Assembly: GCA_002803225.1 (NCBI GenBank)
Contig: NXFV01001618.1
Span: forward strand, 1-64,000
Direction: 5' to 3'
Source: Gamarada debralockiae
Lineage: Eukaryota; Ascomycota; Leotiomycetes; Helotiales; Hyphodiscaceae
Length of the DNA stretch: 64,000 nt
A program made the position numbers and the translations under genes. Of the stretch, positions 1 to 11,088 are shown piece after piece (the stretch's first letter is position 1; every line of letters starts with the position of its first letter). The notes under the pieces are model-generated. The model did no database searches and was not told the DNA's origin. It was given only the letters and a program-made list of their open reading frames with translations.

Positions 1-827
1 AGTGGTAAACTCTCTCGGACTCCATAACTCCCAGGTATCCTGTGGTGCGAAGCCAAGAAAAGAAGCAACTCCATCGCGCCTTTTGAGTCCATTCCGTATT
101 ATCAGTGTTAAACAAATATGAAGTGCTAATTCAACTGGAAAGAGTATCAAGAAGTGTTGCGGCCGTCGTGTTGGGAGAAGTCAGGCTTAATTAGGCAGGT
201 TGCGGTTGGAAGGTGGCAGCAGAGTTTTTTCCGAGTCCAAAAGACTGAAATTAAGAATGCAATGTCTTGTGGGAGAGCTTACTTGTAGGCAAGTAAGTAT
301 GGTGCTAGGAAGTACCTAAGCTATCCTAGTGTGACTCTGCTAGCAAGCACAGGATAGTGCAGCCCAGGCCCGGATCTATTTCCTCATGAAAGCTGTTCTT
401 ATTAGAGTTTTGATCCTCATCCTTAGACTTAACGACGTCTCTGTTTGAAGGATCGGCTTTTGTGGCCAGAGCGCGGATAACGCATCGCTTACTTGGCTGG
501 TTCTGGGGCATAGGGTTCGAGAGTGTATTTTGCACCATTGATGCGTATGACCTGTTGTTTAGGTATGGGAGGCATTTTGAAGAATTTGGGGCTCGAATCC
601 TCCGTGTAAATTTTGGGTTTCCTTGCAGAAGCTGAGGTAGAGAAATTCTAGCATGGAAGTAGTGTCGCTCCTCCATTATCGGCGGCGATGTTGTCATTCT
701 TGACAAATGACACATTGCAGCAAATTTTGGTTTGGCTGTAGCATTAGGCCCACTTTCAGTCTATGAGAGCTTTTAAATCACTTCGACAAAACTAAGACCG
801 AATTGATTTTGCATTGAGACTGGCAGT
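1..827. other. Intergenic, no convincing gene
   Basis: No recognisable gene. A 129-codon open frame on the minus strand (326-715) has no recognisable domain and mixed composition; it may be chance or a lineage-specific gene. The stretch lies 3' of the DUF1593 gene that follows. Confidence 0.4.
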
Positions 828-2321
828 TTATAACTCGAGCCATTCAGTTACAGTATGAACAATCTTGTCTCTGCCACCCCGTAGCCGATGATTTGTGGCC
901 TGGATAACCACTCTCTTGTACGAATACAGGGTTGGCACGCCGTCATCTCTTACTTCAAGAATGATATGAAAGATTTGGCCTTTTGGTTGCGGGTTTCCAC
1001 TCAGTAGATCAATAGCACACTTCTCCGGCGGAGGAATCGTTAGCTTGACCTTACTTTCTGGACTCCGCTTGTCCTCGAGTGGGAGTATGTCGATATTAGG
1101 AATTTGAGGATCGACTAAGCCCGTAGATCCAGCAGTCGCTTCCTTGTACTGGAACCAAGAGAAATTCAACTTGTCACCATCGGGGTCGTAGCTCTGCGAA
1201 GCGTCGAGAATCACTTCCTCGCCAGCCTCAATGGAGAGCAGCAGTGGCTCCGGGCCAGTGCTGTCATTGACAATAACGACTGGAGAGTGATTCGCAAAAG
1301 ATGGGTCCGCACTGAGTGCCCACTGCATGCGCGCAGCGAAATCGTTCTGGTAGGCGTCTCGCCAGCGCCAAATGGTCGCCTTGTTGCTTGTGAAGACTTG
1401 ACCGTTCATTCCAACCACTTTGTCCACGGCATCAGAATAGTGCCTACCTGCATGTTCCAAATCGACTGGATTATATCGGCCTCCCCAGCTGCCCCAGTCA
1501 GGATGTTCTGGCGAGCCGAGGCCATTCTGGATCAGGTAGAGGAATGTCGGAGTGTCGCCTTCCATGATGAATTTGGGGTCTGGATAGACGGTTCCCAGAG
1601 GTCCAAGCTGGATATGTTCTTTCAGCCAAGACTTGCTTACTTTGGTGATGTCCGGGCCGCCTTGATCGAACCCACTGAGCACGTCACCCGAAATACCCAC
1701 CCATGTGGAAAGAGAATACTGATTCCAGCCATGAACCGAACAGATATAGAAGAGGTCAGGATATTTCACGCGTAACAATAACCCAGTGTCGTCTTGATCG
1801 GAAATGGCATAGACGCGGAGCTGTGCGCGCAGTCTCTCACTATCAGAAACAGAGTGTGACCGATCTATGTGCTCTAGGGCTTGCGCGAGGACACTGGTGC
1901 CTCCCCAACAGAGGACCCAGAGAGGTTCAGCAGAGGCTGACAGTTGGTCAATGAGCAATGCGGCACCACCACTCAGAGGGACACCAGGATCCAATGCCTG
2001 TTTGCCGTATACCGGGGGGCCAGAGCGGACCAGGCCAAGGAGATATTCTGCTGTCGGATATTGGTTGTCCGGGTGAACATGAGCGTTAAGGTTTGAGACG
2101 ACCTCTTTGTAGGCTCTGATAATGGTTTCCATGTCCTCGGGATGGACAACCGATCTCATCCATGTCGATGTGCATGCCACAAGGCCCTTGATGTCAAACT
2201 CATTGCCGTAAAGGAGAAACCTGACGAGGGACTCGGCATCGTCTGGCTCATTGGAAATGTCAGAAAGTACCAAAACTCGAGGCTTGGTTTTGCAAAAGCG
2301 GAAGCAATTTCGGTCGACCAT
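828..2321 (-). CDS. DUF1593 / Sde182-like protein (nucleoside-hydrolase-like fold)
   Basis: Single-exon frame of 497 residues. The N-terminal half (about residues 14-310) matches the DUF1593 family: an Asp-rich motif LSDISNEPDDAESLVR near residues 19-32, then the GLVACTSTW block, resembling the metal-binding Asp cluster of nucleoside hydrolases. The C-terminal part (about 355-490) resembles the beta-rich domain seen in Sde182-type proteins, with an Asp-rich stretch (LDASQSYDPDGD). Family members have been described as cellulose-binding or glycan-related; the substrate is not established here. Fungal members I know usually begin with a signal peptide; this frame starts directly at the domain, so an upstream exon may be missing or the protein may be cytosolic. 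Divergently placed from the MFS permease at 3300. Confidence 0.8.
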   Translation of the reverse strand: MVDRNCFRFCKTKPRVLVLSDISNEPDDAESLVRFLLYGNEFDIKGLVACTSTWMRSVVHPEDMETIIRAYKEVVSNLNAHVHPDNQYPTAEYLLGLVRSGPPVYGKQALDPGVPLSGGAALLIDQLSASAEPLWVLCWGGTSVLAQALEHIDRSHSVSDSERLRAQLRVYAISDQDDTGLLLRVKYPDLFYICSVHGWNQYSLSTWVGISGDVLSGFDQGGPDITKVSKSWLKEHIQLGPLGTVYPDPKFIMEGDTPTFLYLIQNGLGSPEHPDWGSWGGRYNPVDLEHAGRHYSDAVDKVVGMNGQVFTSNKATIWRWRDAYQNDFAARMQWALSADPSFANHSPVVIVNDSTGPEPLLLSIEAGEEVILDASQSYDPDGDKLNFSWFQYKEATAGSTGLVDPQIPNIDILPLEDKRSPESKVKLTIPPPEKCAIDLLSGNPQPKGQIFHIILEVRDDGVPTLYSYKRVVIQATNHRLRGGRDKIVHTVTEWLEL

Positions 2322-3299
2322 AATTGACTATTCTTGGATGCGGCGAAGCTGTGAGCAAGGCTCGGAGGAACTGAGGGGCTTTCTTTATGTTTGATAAGTG
2401 TTTGCCTTGATGTTGAGTTTAACAGCTTGCACAAGTCTCAGACGAGAAATGTTTGCCCGAGACCTTGAAGGTAGTGTATCGTCCATCATTTTCAATATAC
2501 AACAGAAAAACTGCTTGCAGCTGTGGTTGCGGGTGCAGGTGCTTAGGGTATTGTGAATACGGAAGGCATAGGCACTGTGATCCCGCACTGTTTGGCAAGG
2601 ATCTCAATTACCAAATTGGAAGGACAAGGCGCCGGCATGTTTGGAGCCCATCCGAAGAAAGAATGCTTGCCGCTCGTACCAAAGCCCTAAATTGGGAGGT
2701 CCTCCCCGCCACCTCCTCCCCGCGTTGCCGATCTCCCCACTCTTGCGTATCGCCCCTCACACCTGTCAGGACAATGCTCCCGCGCAAACGAAGTACCTTG
2801 TACTCACTCCTGAACCGTAGTGGTGCCCAAAAGAGTGCTCGTCCGAATGTAGAAGGTGGAGCCACTGGCGCTCCTTCCACCTGTTCCACCACTACTCTTC
2901 TCCATCCTCCAGAGTTTCCACTCTCCTCTACTTTCCCCATTCTTTCCCCATTCTTTCCCCATACTTTCCCCTCTTCTCCGCCCGCCCCCGCTTCTCCACA
3001 CGAACTAGGATAATGCCTTGTGCATCTGATCATGACTCCGGGGCCATACTGAAAGGCTCGATAAATTTGCTTTCGAACATGGAAGTCGCAGCCACTGTCC
3101 TCAACTACCGCACTCTTATCCCACTGTGACATCCTCCATCGTAATCACTGTCGTCCTTCAAGCTCATTCCTTCATATATGGAGTTTAGTGCTCATATAAA
3201 GCTTCGTTTCTTCCCAGGGCGCATAACGTACCAAATAACTCAACGTCTTGCCAAGGTTGAATTGCATTCCCAGCGCTGCCGTTCGGGCCCAGCCATATA
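2322..3299. promoter_or_regulatory. Divergent intergenic region between DUF1593 and MFS genes
   Basis: About 980 bp between two divergently transcribed genes, so it should carry both promoters. It holds a pyrimidine-rich tract (about 2885-2995) with near-tandem copies of CCCATTCTTTC around 2937-2975. Overlapping open frames on both strands (2453-3013 plus, 2608-3132 minus) are low-complexity and were not accepted as genes. Confidence 0.45.
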
Positions 3300-5047
3300 A
3301 TGGAGAAACAGGACCGCGAAGCCAACCACGTCGAGCTAACGCCAGACGAACAACTAGGCCATCTTGCCAACCAAGAAGACCATGAGATTGGTCGTCTACA
3401 ATCCCTCATCCAGTACCCATGGGCTTGTGCCTGGTGCGTCTACGCCGCCTGGTGCGTGGTCCTCGTAGGCTTCGAACTCCAAGCCGCTGGCGCAGTCCTC
3501 GGTATCCCTCAGTTTCGAAAGGATTTTGGCATTGAGTATGAAGGAAGTTATGTGCTGGAGGCGAAGTGGCAGTCCGCTTTCAATGCTGCTCCAATTGCAT
3601 CGTGCGTACACTCCAGCGTTTGTTCCAAGAGAAAGATTTCTGACGGGGCAGAATCTTATAGCTCCATCATTGGTACACTTGGTTCTGCTCCCGTCGCAGA
3701 TTGGATCGGCCGAAGAGAGACATTGATGATAGCGCTATGTATCTCCTTTGCGGCGGTCAGTATGGAGATGACGGCTACCACGAATCCAATTTTCTTCGGT
3801 GGAAAGTTCATGAACGGGTTTGCCGTCGGAGCTATAGCTTGTGTCATGGTGACCTACATTGGAGAGGCAAGTTCCACAATCTCCTCTTGGTGTATTTCCG
3901 GCTTACAAAGTTGCCAGATTTCTCCACTTGCCTTGAGAGGAATATTTACTTGTGCTGTGGGTGTTGCGTATGGCGTTGGGCCTCTGATTGCCTTCATTAT
4001 AATAAAGTACACTGGGGATGTTGATACACGTTGGGCGTACCGTACTGTTTTCTGCTCGCAGTATGGCTTCGGCGGTGTCGCAGCTCTTCTGGTATTTTTC
4101 ATGCCCGAGTAAGTACCCATGGGACCAAAATTGTTTCGTGGGGAACGATTTCAAGCTGACAATGCAAACCTAGATCGCCATGGTGGTTAGTCTCAAGAGG
4201 CCGGAACCAAAAAGCTCTTCGCAATCTCCACAAGCTTGGACACACTGGCGAGGCCGGAAGAAAGAAGCTCGCTCTGATCGAATTGACTCTGGAAGAGATC
4301 CGGCAGGAGACTGAAGGCGTTTCGTATCTTGAGTGCTTCCGGCGTTCGAATTTTCGTCGGACTATCATCAGCATCATGCCGGAATGTATTCAAGTCCTCA
4401 CTGGAATCACTTTCGTGGCAGGATACTTCACTTACTACCTGCAACTTGCTGGATATTCGACCTCGCAAAGTTTTGTTATCCAAATTGTGCAGCCTGTCTT
4501 GTCGATCGTCGGCAACCTCATGTCAGCGGCTTTGGTTGACAAAGTGGGAAGACGAACACTGACCTTTTGGGGCGTCGTTATCCTCGTAGTCCTTCTCTTC
4601 ATAACCGGTGGGCTGGCAACGGCAGGAGGTCCGGCAGAGATCAAGGGGACTGTGGCTTTCATCTTGCTCTACAGCTGGATGTACAACGTCACTATAGGTT
4701 CGACGGCTTTCACTATTCTCTGTGAAGTCGCAACGTCACGTCTCCGAGCTAAGACTATAGCAATTGGCTTGGCAGTTCAAGCGGCCATCAATATGATGTG
4801 GCAATTCGTTCTTCCATACCTCTTTAACCCGAACGAGGCTAATCTAGGTGCAAAGGTTTCGTTTATCTTTGGCAGCATCAGCTTTCTTGCCATGATTTAT
4901 CTGTGGATCTATCAGCCAGAGACTGCGGGACGATCTTATGAGGAGTTGGACGAAATGTTTGCCAAACGTATTCCAGCAAGGGAGTTCAAGAGGTTCAGGA
5001 CGGACGCACAAACAAGCCAAAGGCGAGGCTGTCAAAGAAGCCGTTGA
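3300..5047 (+). CDS. MFS sugar permease, maltose/alpha-glucoside transporter type
   Basis: Proton-coupled sugar uptake at the plasma membrane is the expected role. Exons 3300-3601, 3662-3866, 3918-4108 and 4174-5047 give 523 residues. Family motifs: ADWIGRRETL in the loop after the second helix, PESPWWLVSRGR after helix 6, VDKVGRRTL after helix 8 and a PSEI-like CEVATSRLRAKT before helix 10. Intron 2 (3867-3917) appears to use a GC donor (GCAAGT...CAG); removing it restores the typical YIGE-ISPLALRG junction. Introns 1 and 2 are both multiples of three, so retained introns would not break the frame. Near the end (about 5012-5021) the frame seems shifted: in the +1 frame a charged tail KGEAVKEAVEENVKEVD runs to a stop at 5070-5072, as sugar permeases often end. 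Precise sugar specificity cannot be read. Confidence 0.88.
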
Positions 5048-5151
5048 GGAAAATGTGAAAGAAGTGGATTAGAAAATCAACACGAAATGGAAGTGAGTTT
5101 GATGAGAGAGCGAAAGTGGAGGGTTGGAATTGTGCGTATACCGATTTAAAA

Positions 5152-6263
5152 TCACTTCTCTAGTCCAATGGTCTCCCTGGTGCCAAAAAATCCAGGCTTA
5201 TAAGGGAACCTGGCTCTGAAATGCTCCGCAATTTCCTCTCTCTTCGCAACCCATACATCATTACCTCCCTTCTCCTTGACGTATAACATGAATTTTCTCA
5301 GATCTTCGCTTCGACCAGGCTTTCCCATGATACGTGAGTGCATTGGGATGTTCATAAGCTTTAGTGAGCCATTACAGCCCTCGCGGTAGAGCATATCAAG
5401 CCTGCCTTTCAGGTACTCTAGGTATGTCGTTCCAGTGAAGCCAGGAGACATGTAGAATTTGCCATCTGCCAGTCATCAGAATGGGGTCTACAAATTAAAT
5501 AGAGAAAGAACGCAATCATAATTGTATGGGATGATCAACAAACCCTCCCTCTCCTCGTCCTTTAAATCCTTCTCCCACGGCAGATCAACCCAATACGGAA
5601 GGTCGTCATTGAAACAACTCTCGCTCGAATACAGAAGCCTCTTGGCCCATTCCCTTCATAACCTCCGGATACAAGCCGCGAATGTTGGGACTCTCTCTGC
5701 CGTAAAAGCAACCTCTCGGGAAACACCTGTGCTTCTTTCCAGGCTCAGAGCATTCTCCTTGATATACTCAGTCTCCTCCTCAACCGTCATCTCACCGATA
5801 TCCAGTCACCTCAGCCCATGCGCCGTAATCTCATGGCCATCCCTAACACACGCCTTCGCAAACGTGGGGGTTTTCTCCATCGCCTGCGCAATCGCCCAGC
5901 TCGTGAAATGCCATCCTATTTCCTTGAAGAGTCGTAGAAGACGCCAAGCTCCAGACCGAGACCCATATTCGTATTCCGATTCTGCGGAGATGTGCCGAGC
6001 ACCGGTGATGAAGGTGGAGGAGACGCCTTTCTCCCAGAGGTAGGGTTCGGAGTGGGCGTCACCGTTTAGCACGGTGCGCTCGCCACCTTTTTCATAGTTG
6101 AGGAGGAAGGAGATGCAGGTTTTGGCGTTGTTGGGCCATTCTGGGTTGAAGGAATGCTTGCCGTAGCCTGCAGATGTCAGTAAGCGTGTCGGAAGCTGGG
6201 AGGTATAATGGACATGCCTTCGAGGTCGCGAGGGAGCTCGTATCGCGAATCCGTGACTACCAT
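5152..6263 (-). pseudogene. Decayed polysaccharide deacetylase (PuuE/allantoinase-like)
   Basis: Resembles the PuuE-type NodB-fold deacetylases. Exon 1 (6218-6263) encodes MVVTDSRYELPRDLEG and joins, across an intron with a GC donor (6168-6217, GCATGT...CAG), to GYGKHSFNPEWPNNAK and FLLNYEKGGERTVLNGD, followed by GVSSTF and GHEITAHGLR. There a TGA at 5806-5808 replaces the Trp expected after HGxR. Reading continues as LDIGEMTVEEETEYIKEN, but a frameshift lies near 5718-5725 (before GCFYGRESPN) and another near 5605-5615 (before DDLPYWVDLPWEKD). The C-terminal segment (5152-5451, KLMNIPMHSRIMGKPGR...) is again open. One nonsense change and two frameshifts argue for a pseudogene rather than introns. 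Located directly 3' of the MFS gene, convergent with it. Confidence 0.8.
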
Positions 6264-7243
6264 GGTTGCTTGCTTCTTGGAATTTGATTACCTGTTTACT
6301 TTGGTGCAGGTAAACTGCAGTTCGTAAAGTATAGTGACTAGCTGGGGTTGAAGAGAGAAGTCCTCTATGGAGAAATCGAAAGGGTTGAAACAATATCGAG
6401 GGGCACAAATAAAAGGTTACCTACCTAGGTAGATACCCACCTTCGAGTTGAGCTTACCATAGCCCATATACTTGCCCGACGCGTTTCTGGAATTCAAACC
6501 GATGGTATGACTTCTTTCGCGGGCAGTGGTCAATGGTGGGATGATGTGTGGGAACATGAAGAATCTCTCGGAGGACGTCCGAAGCGCGCTTCTTATGAGT
6601 GGTGGCGGCAGTTTCAAGGCTAAAATAAATCAAAAAGCAGAGCCTCAAAAACGCGATTCTAGGATCCTCTTACAGCGCCTCTAAAAAAGGGTCATATTAA
6701 GAATCCTTTTATTATATAAGAGAATTTATTATAAAGATTAATTAAGCAAAGTGCAAAGTGTTTTAAAGATATTTGTAATAAGTTATAAGTGGGTTAAATT
6801 TTGAGGGTTCGCAAAATCGAGGGGCTGTGGAAAATCACTGATTACACGGTTGTGGCGTGGTAAGACTCATCACTTGAATATTTTTTTCCCTCTTACACGA
6901 TCTGCAGAATATTTTCCATGAGAACCCTGACACTGAGGTGCATATGGCGCTAGTCCAAAATAGGCTTCGAAAGCTTCAATTCAAAAATCTCTATAGAGTT
7001 CAACCCTTCTGTTATATCTACAGCTTTGACTCTACCTATTCTTGTTGCCTGTCCCGATGGCTTGTTGCCTGTACCGATAGCCTGTTGCCTGTCCCTAGAT
7101 ATCACCGTACCTTCTAGACCTGCCAACATCCATCACCGTCAACACTACAAAATAAAAATCCCTTGTCTTCTCCCAGAGCCTCCTTCCATAGTCCTCCCTA
7201 AAGTCTTGTTTCCAGGTGCGAGTTGAGTGCATCTCTGCCTAAC
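6264..7243. other. Intergenic with AT-rich transposon-like relic
   Basis: No gene seen. An AT-rich block (about 6660-6800) ends in AGTTATAAGTGGGTTAAAT (6781-6799), followed by GAGGGTTCGCAAAATCGAGGGGCTGT. Read in reverse this looks like the terminal inverted repeat of a Tc1/mariner-pogo (Fot-like) element; I did not find a clear partner end. The same 19-mer recurs at 10045-10063. The 3' part (6890-7243) should be the alpha-amylase promoter and contains a triplicated CTTGTTGCCTGT-like motif near 7040-7090. Confidence 0.4.
6781..6799 (+). repeat. 19-bp repeat, copy 1 (AGTTATAAGTGGGTTAAAT)
   Basis: Exact 19-base match, same orientation, to 10045-10063. Both copies close AT-rich blocks on either side of the alpha-amylase gene. 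Probably fragments of the same mobile-element family. Confidence 0.7.
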
Positions 7244-9362
7244 ATGGAGAGTAGAACTCGGCCGCCCACGATCCCCCACTATACGCGACCTGCCATTCAC
7301 CAGCCGCAAGAAAACATAATTTATGCTGACAAGTCTTGCCCGACAAATCAGACCATGTTCCAAGGATTTGAATGGTACTGTCCAGCCGACCAGAAGCACT
7401 GGCAGCGCCTTGCGAAAGCAGTGCCCAGTCTGGCGGCGCTTGGGGTCACCAGCATGTGGATACCTCCTGCAACAAAGGCCTGTCATCGAGATAGCAACGG
7501 CTATGATGTCTATGATCTTTATGACTTGGGCGAATTCCATCAGAAGGGAGCGACATGCACCAAATGGGGCACGAAGGCTGAGCTTGTAGACTTCGTGGAG
7601 ATTGCGAATTCTCATGGCGTCAAAATTATTTTTGATGCTGTCTTGAATCATAAGGCTGGAGCTGACTACACAGAACATGTTCTAGCCACTAAAGTAGATC
7701 CAGAAGGTAACGATCTCATGAAATGTCCCTCTTGGGAATATTACTCTGTCGCTAATCAGGAAACCAGATCGAAATAAAGTCACTGGCAAGCCCGAGCTCA
7801 TTGAAGCCTGGACTGGCTTTCATTTCAAAGGCCGCGCTGGAGCATATAGCTCGATGCAGTGGAACAAATCCCACTTTACTGGTACTGACTACGATCACAA
7901 AACAAAGACCCATGCCGTCCGGCAGTTTGAAGGCAAAACATGGGCTCACGACGTGGACGAGGAGCTTGGCAACTATGACTATCTGTACTTCACGACCCTT
8001 GTTCTCACTCGTCTTATGGCTTCCAAACGCTGATAATCCTAAAGCATGTTTGCCGATATCGACCACAAGCACCCCGAGGTCCGAGAAGATCTCTTCAACT
8101 GGGTGCAATGGTTGCCATCGCAGCTCAAGCTCGGCGGTATTCGCCTTGATGCTATCAAACACTACTCTGCAGCATTTGTACTGGATCTCCTCCTACATAT
8201 CCATCACAATGTGGACCAAGATTGGTTCATCGTTGGCGAATATTGGCGGGACGATTCCGAGGTTCTGTCCCAATACATCGAGTACATGAACAACAAGATA
8301 TCGCTTTTCGATGTCAAACTCCTCTACAATTTTTCACGATTATCTTTGAAGGAGAATGGCGATTTACGAACAGTCCTCCAAGGCTCGTTGGCTGCACTCA
8401 AGCCTCAAAATGCAGTCGTACGTATCCTCTTCACTTGACTTGCTTGATTGAGAACTAGAATTAGACTGCTAATCGCTCTCTGAAGACTTTCGTTGCCAAT
8501 CATGACACAGTAAGCATAATATGACCCTCCATGTTTGATTAATTTTCGTAACTTTGACCAGCAAGACGGCCAATCACTAGAGGTTCGTGCAGACTAGTTC
8601 AAGTCCCCCTACTTAACTTCCCGCCAGTTCTAACACCTGTGCTCAGGCACCCATTGTGCTGTACTTCGTTCCTATCGCCTACGCTTTGATCCTCCTCCAT
8701 GCCAACGCAGGACATCCATGTGTATTCTACTCCGATCTCTATGGTTCCTCGGGCCAGGACGGACACTTCATCTCGCCAACATCAGGAGGATTGGTCCTTC
8801 CGAAGATCATGCTAACACGTGTGCTATACGCCTACGGCCCTCAGATCGACTATTTCGACGAGCCGCACTGTATTGGCTTCACACGCCTTGGGCACAAATC
8901 GCAATCTGGAGGTGCGGGCTTGGCTGTACTCATGAGTAATGGCTGGGAGGTTGCGACGAAGAGGATGAATGTGGGAAAACAGCACGCTGGAGAGCGATGG
9001 GCGGATATATTGCGTTGGTGTTGGGGCGAAGTCGTCATTGATGAGGAGGGATGGGGTGTCTTTCGCGTTAGTCCAAGGAGTGTCTCGCTTTGGGCATCCA
9101 AGACGGCTGCCGGTAGGCAACGTCTCGACGAGCTCGTCTTGTGAGTACCTTCTTCCTCTTGGCCATTTCGCCCAGGAAAAGAATCCTTTCTTGTTCATGA
9201 CCACGAGCTGACTGAAGTTGTTTCCGTCTTAGTGACTATCAAATGTTCAACTTTGAAGACATAGACTCTACGAAAACAAAGCAGAAGACGAAACCAAAGA
9301 GTTGGTTGAAAAAGGCGTACCCTGACTGGCTGTGGCCTAAATCAAGCTCCAAAGTAAAGTGA
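7244..9362 (+). CDS. Alpha-amylase, GH13 (bacterial-like, apparently intracellular)
   Basis: Endo-acting hydrolysis of alpha-1,4-glucans. Exons 7244-7706, 7768-7984, 8045-8417, 8486-8509, 8562-8582, 8647-9140 and 9233-9362 give 573 residues with all phases consistent. The sequence resembles liquefying amylases of the GH13_5 type: TMFQGFEWY near the start, region I FDAVLNHK, region II GIRLDAIKH with the nucleophile Asp near residue 262, region III FIVGEYW with the acid/base Glu near 292, and region IV FVANHDT with Asp near 358. Region IV is encoded entirely by a 24-nt micro-exon, followed by a second micro-exon of 21 nt. No signal peptide is visible at the N-terminus (MESRTRPPTIPHYTRP), so cytosolic action on glycogen-like substrate is inferred. 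The tail is Lys/Trp-rich (KSWLKKAYPDWLWPKSSSK). The ATG at 7244 (AACATGG) is the first good start. Confidence 0.9.
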
Positions 9363-10074
9363 AGGGTATCTTCTTCCCTCAGGCGAGTTACATTGTTCCC
9401 GGAGGAGTCGGGGTAGATTGGTAGAAGGGTCTTGCCATCGGTTCTGATCGGGCACATATGATTCCCATTGTAGAGATCCGAGAGACTGGCCGGCGATATA
9501 AGCATAGACCTCGGGAGGGTAATTGGATTTTCTGCTATTTAAATCATTCCACATGAACGATAGAAGGATTCACCAAAAGTATCCTATAGATCTTAAGTCA
9601 AATCTGCCGCTTAATTTTGAGCGATTGGAAGCAGCATGTGGATGATGCGGTCGCCAGGGCTAGAGTGAAGGGAGTGAAGGGAGTGAAGAACTCCCTGCTC
9701 TAGAGCATAACAATGGTCTTCCTGTCCCATTTCGTAAACCAAGCCTTCTCATACACAAAACCTATACCTATTCTTTGCGCGCACAAGTTATTGTCTCTCT
9801 GATGCAGCCTAACTATCAAGACGTTCAGACTTTGGAGCTCTGTGTCGTGATTTCGAGGACCCCGCGCGCGGCCTTAAATATAAGGCTTTAACACTCTAGG
9901 CACAAAGTCCCAGCATCACGATTTCAAAGACTTTATTAAAACACAGCCAAAACACCTTTATATTTATTATATACTTAAGAAAATACGGTTATATAGTATA
10001 ATTAATTATATATTATACAAACCTAACTAGACTTATAGTGGTTGAGTTATAAGTGGGTTAAATCATATGATTTT
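9363..10074. other. Intergenic, simple repeats and AT-rich block
   Basis: No gene seen. GGAGTGAAG is repeated three times in tandem at about 9663-9689. From about 9930 to 10063 the sequence is very AT-rich and ends in the second copy of the 19-bp repeat (10045-10063), marking the edge of the mobile-element debris that follows. Confidence 0.5.
10045..10063 (+). repeat. 19-bp repeat, copy 2 (AGTTATAAGTGGGTTAAAT)
   Basis: Exact copy of 6781-6799, same orientation, at the end of an AT-rich stretch just before the LTR-like region. Confidence 0.7.
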
Positions 10075-11088
10075 TGTAGTGTCGCGACTAGTTATGCATA
10101 TGGTTGCACCACCACGTGACGCTCAAAACAAGTCAACGATGTCAGAAATATGGGCTTGGCGGGTGCAGAGGGTCACGTGGACGCTAGTATATGAGCTTCG
10201 GAGAAGTGACACTCCAGATGAACTTAACTTCATTCTTCTTGTTTCAGTTCTACCTGCGGTAGAGCCTGTATATATAGAGCTCTGTATAGCTCGTACATAT
10301 GTACCTTACGGACGAGTCTACAGAGCCTTCTGATATCGGGTCAGATCGGTCCGTTAGATGTCGGGTCAGATCGGTACTAAGTATACCGATATTTCAGGCA
10401 ATATTCCTGACAAACGAAGCTCCAGCCAAGTAACGACAGTGATTCTCAACCTTCAATTCGAAACAGTCAAGTTCGCAATGGCTACAAGCGAAGCTCTGGA
10501 GATTTCTGACACAGAGAGCGAAGAAGCAGTCTCCGATTCAGAACCAGTGCCCCTGTACAGACCCTCCACCACTTCTCCACACATTCATTCACACGCCCGT
10601 GATAGTACAATATCTTTGAGCACAAGAATATACCTCAAGTTGATGGTAGCCATCCCTCTCAATATGTTGCAACCTCAACCACAGGCAATAACCTCGCTCA
10701 TCAACCTCAACCTTCTCAACCTCCAGCAACAACCTTTATGCTTGCACCTCAAGACAAAAGCGCAACAGCATCACACACTGTACCCAGAATACCTCACAAC
10801 CTAGCTACAACCTCTCAGTCTGTTATGCGTCCAGCAAGACAGTTGAGCTTGGCACATCTTCCTACAACTTCCTCAAGTCTCAAAAATGTTCACCTTCAAT
10901 GACGCGTCAAACACGTCAGATTTGAACTCGTAAAGGTCCGCAGCTACATCAAATACGCAAACAGATCACAATATAGCAATTCACCTTAGACAGGCTGGAT
11001 CTCGGCTACAAAGGGCTTGGATTCAACTTCTATAGACCAAATCAGCTGGCACAACGAAGTAAGTTTTTCCTTTTCCATTGTCTCTACT

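Noticed and set aside
590..600. GGCTCGAATCC, a tRNA B-box-like motif
   Set aside because: No A-box or cloverleaf-compatible stems at the right distance.
1287..1775. 162-codon plus-strand open frame opposite the DUF1593 gene
   Set aside because: It lies wholly within a well-supported family gene on the other strand and has no recognisable content.
2453..3132. Overlapping long open frames on both strands (186 and 174 codons)
   Set aside because: They mirror each other in a pyrimidine-rich promoter region, are low-complexity and match no family.
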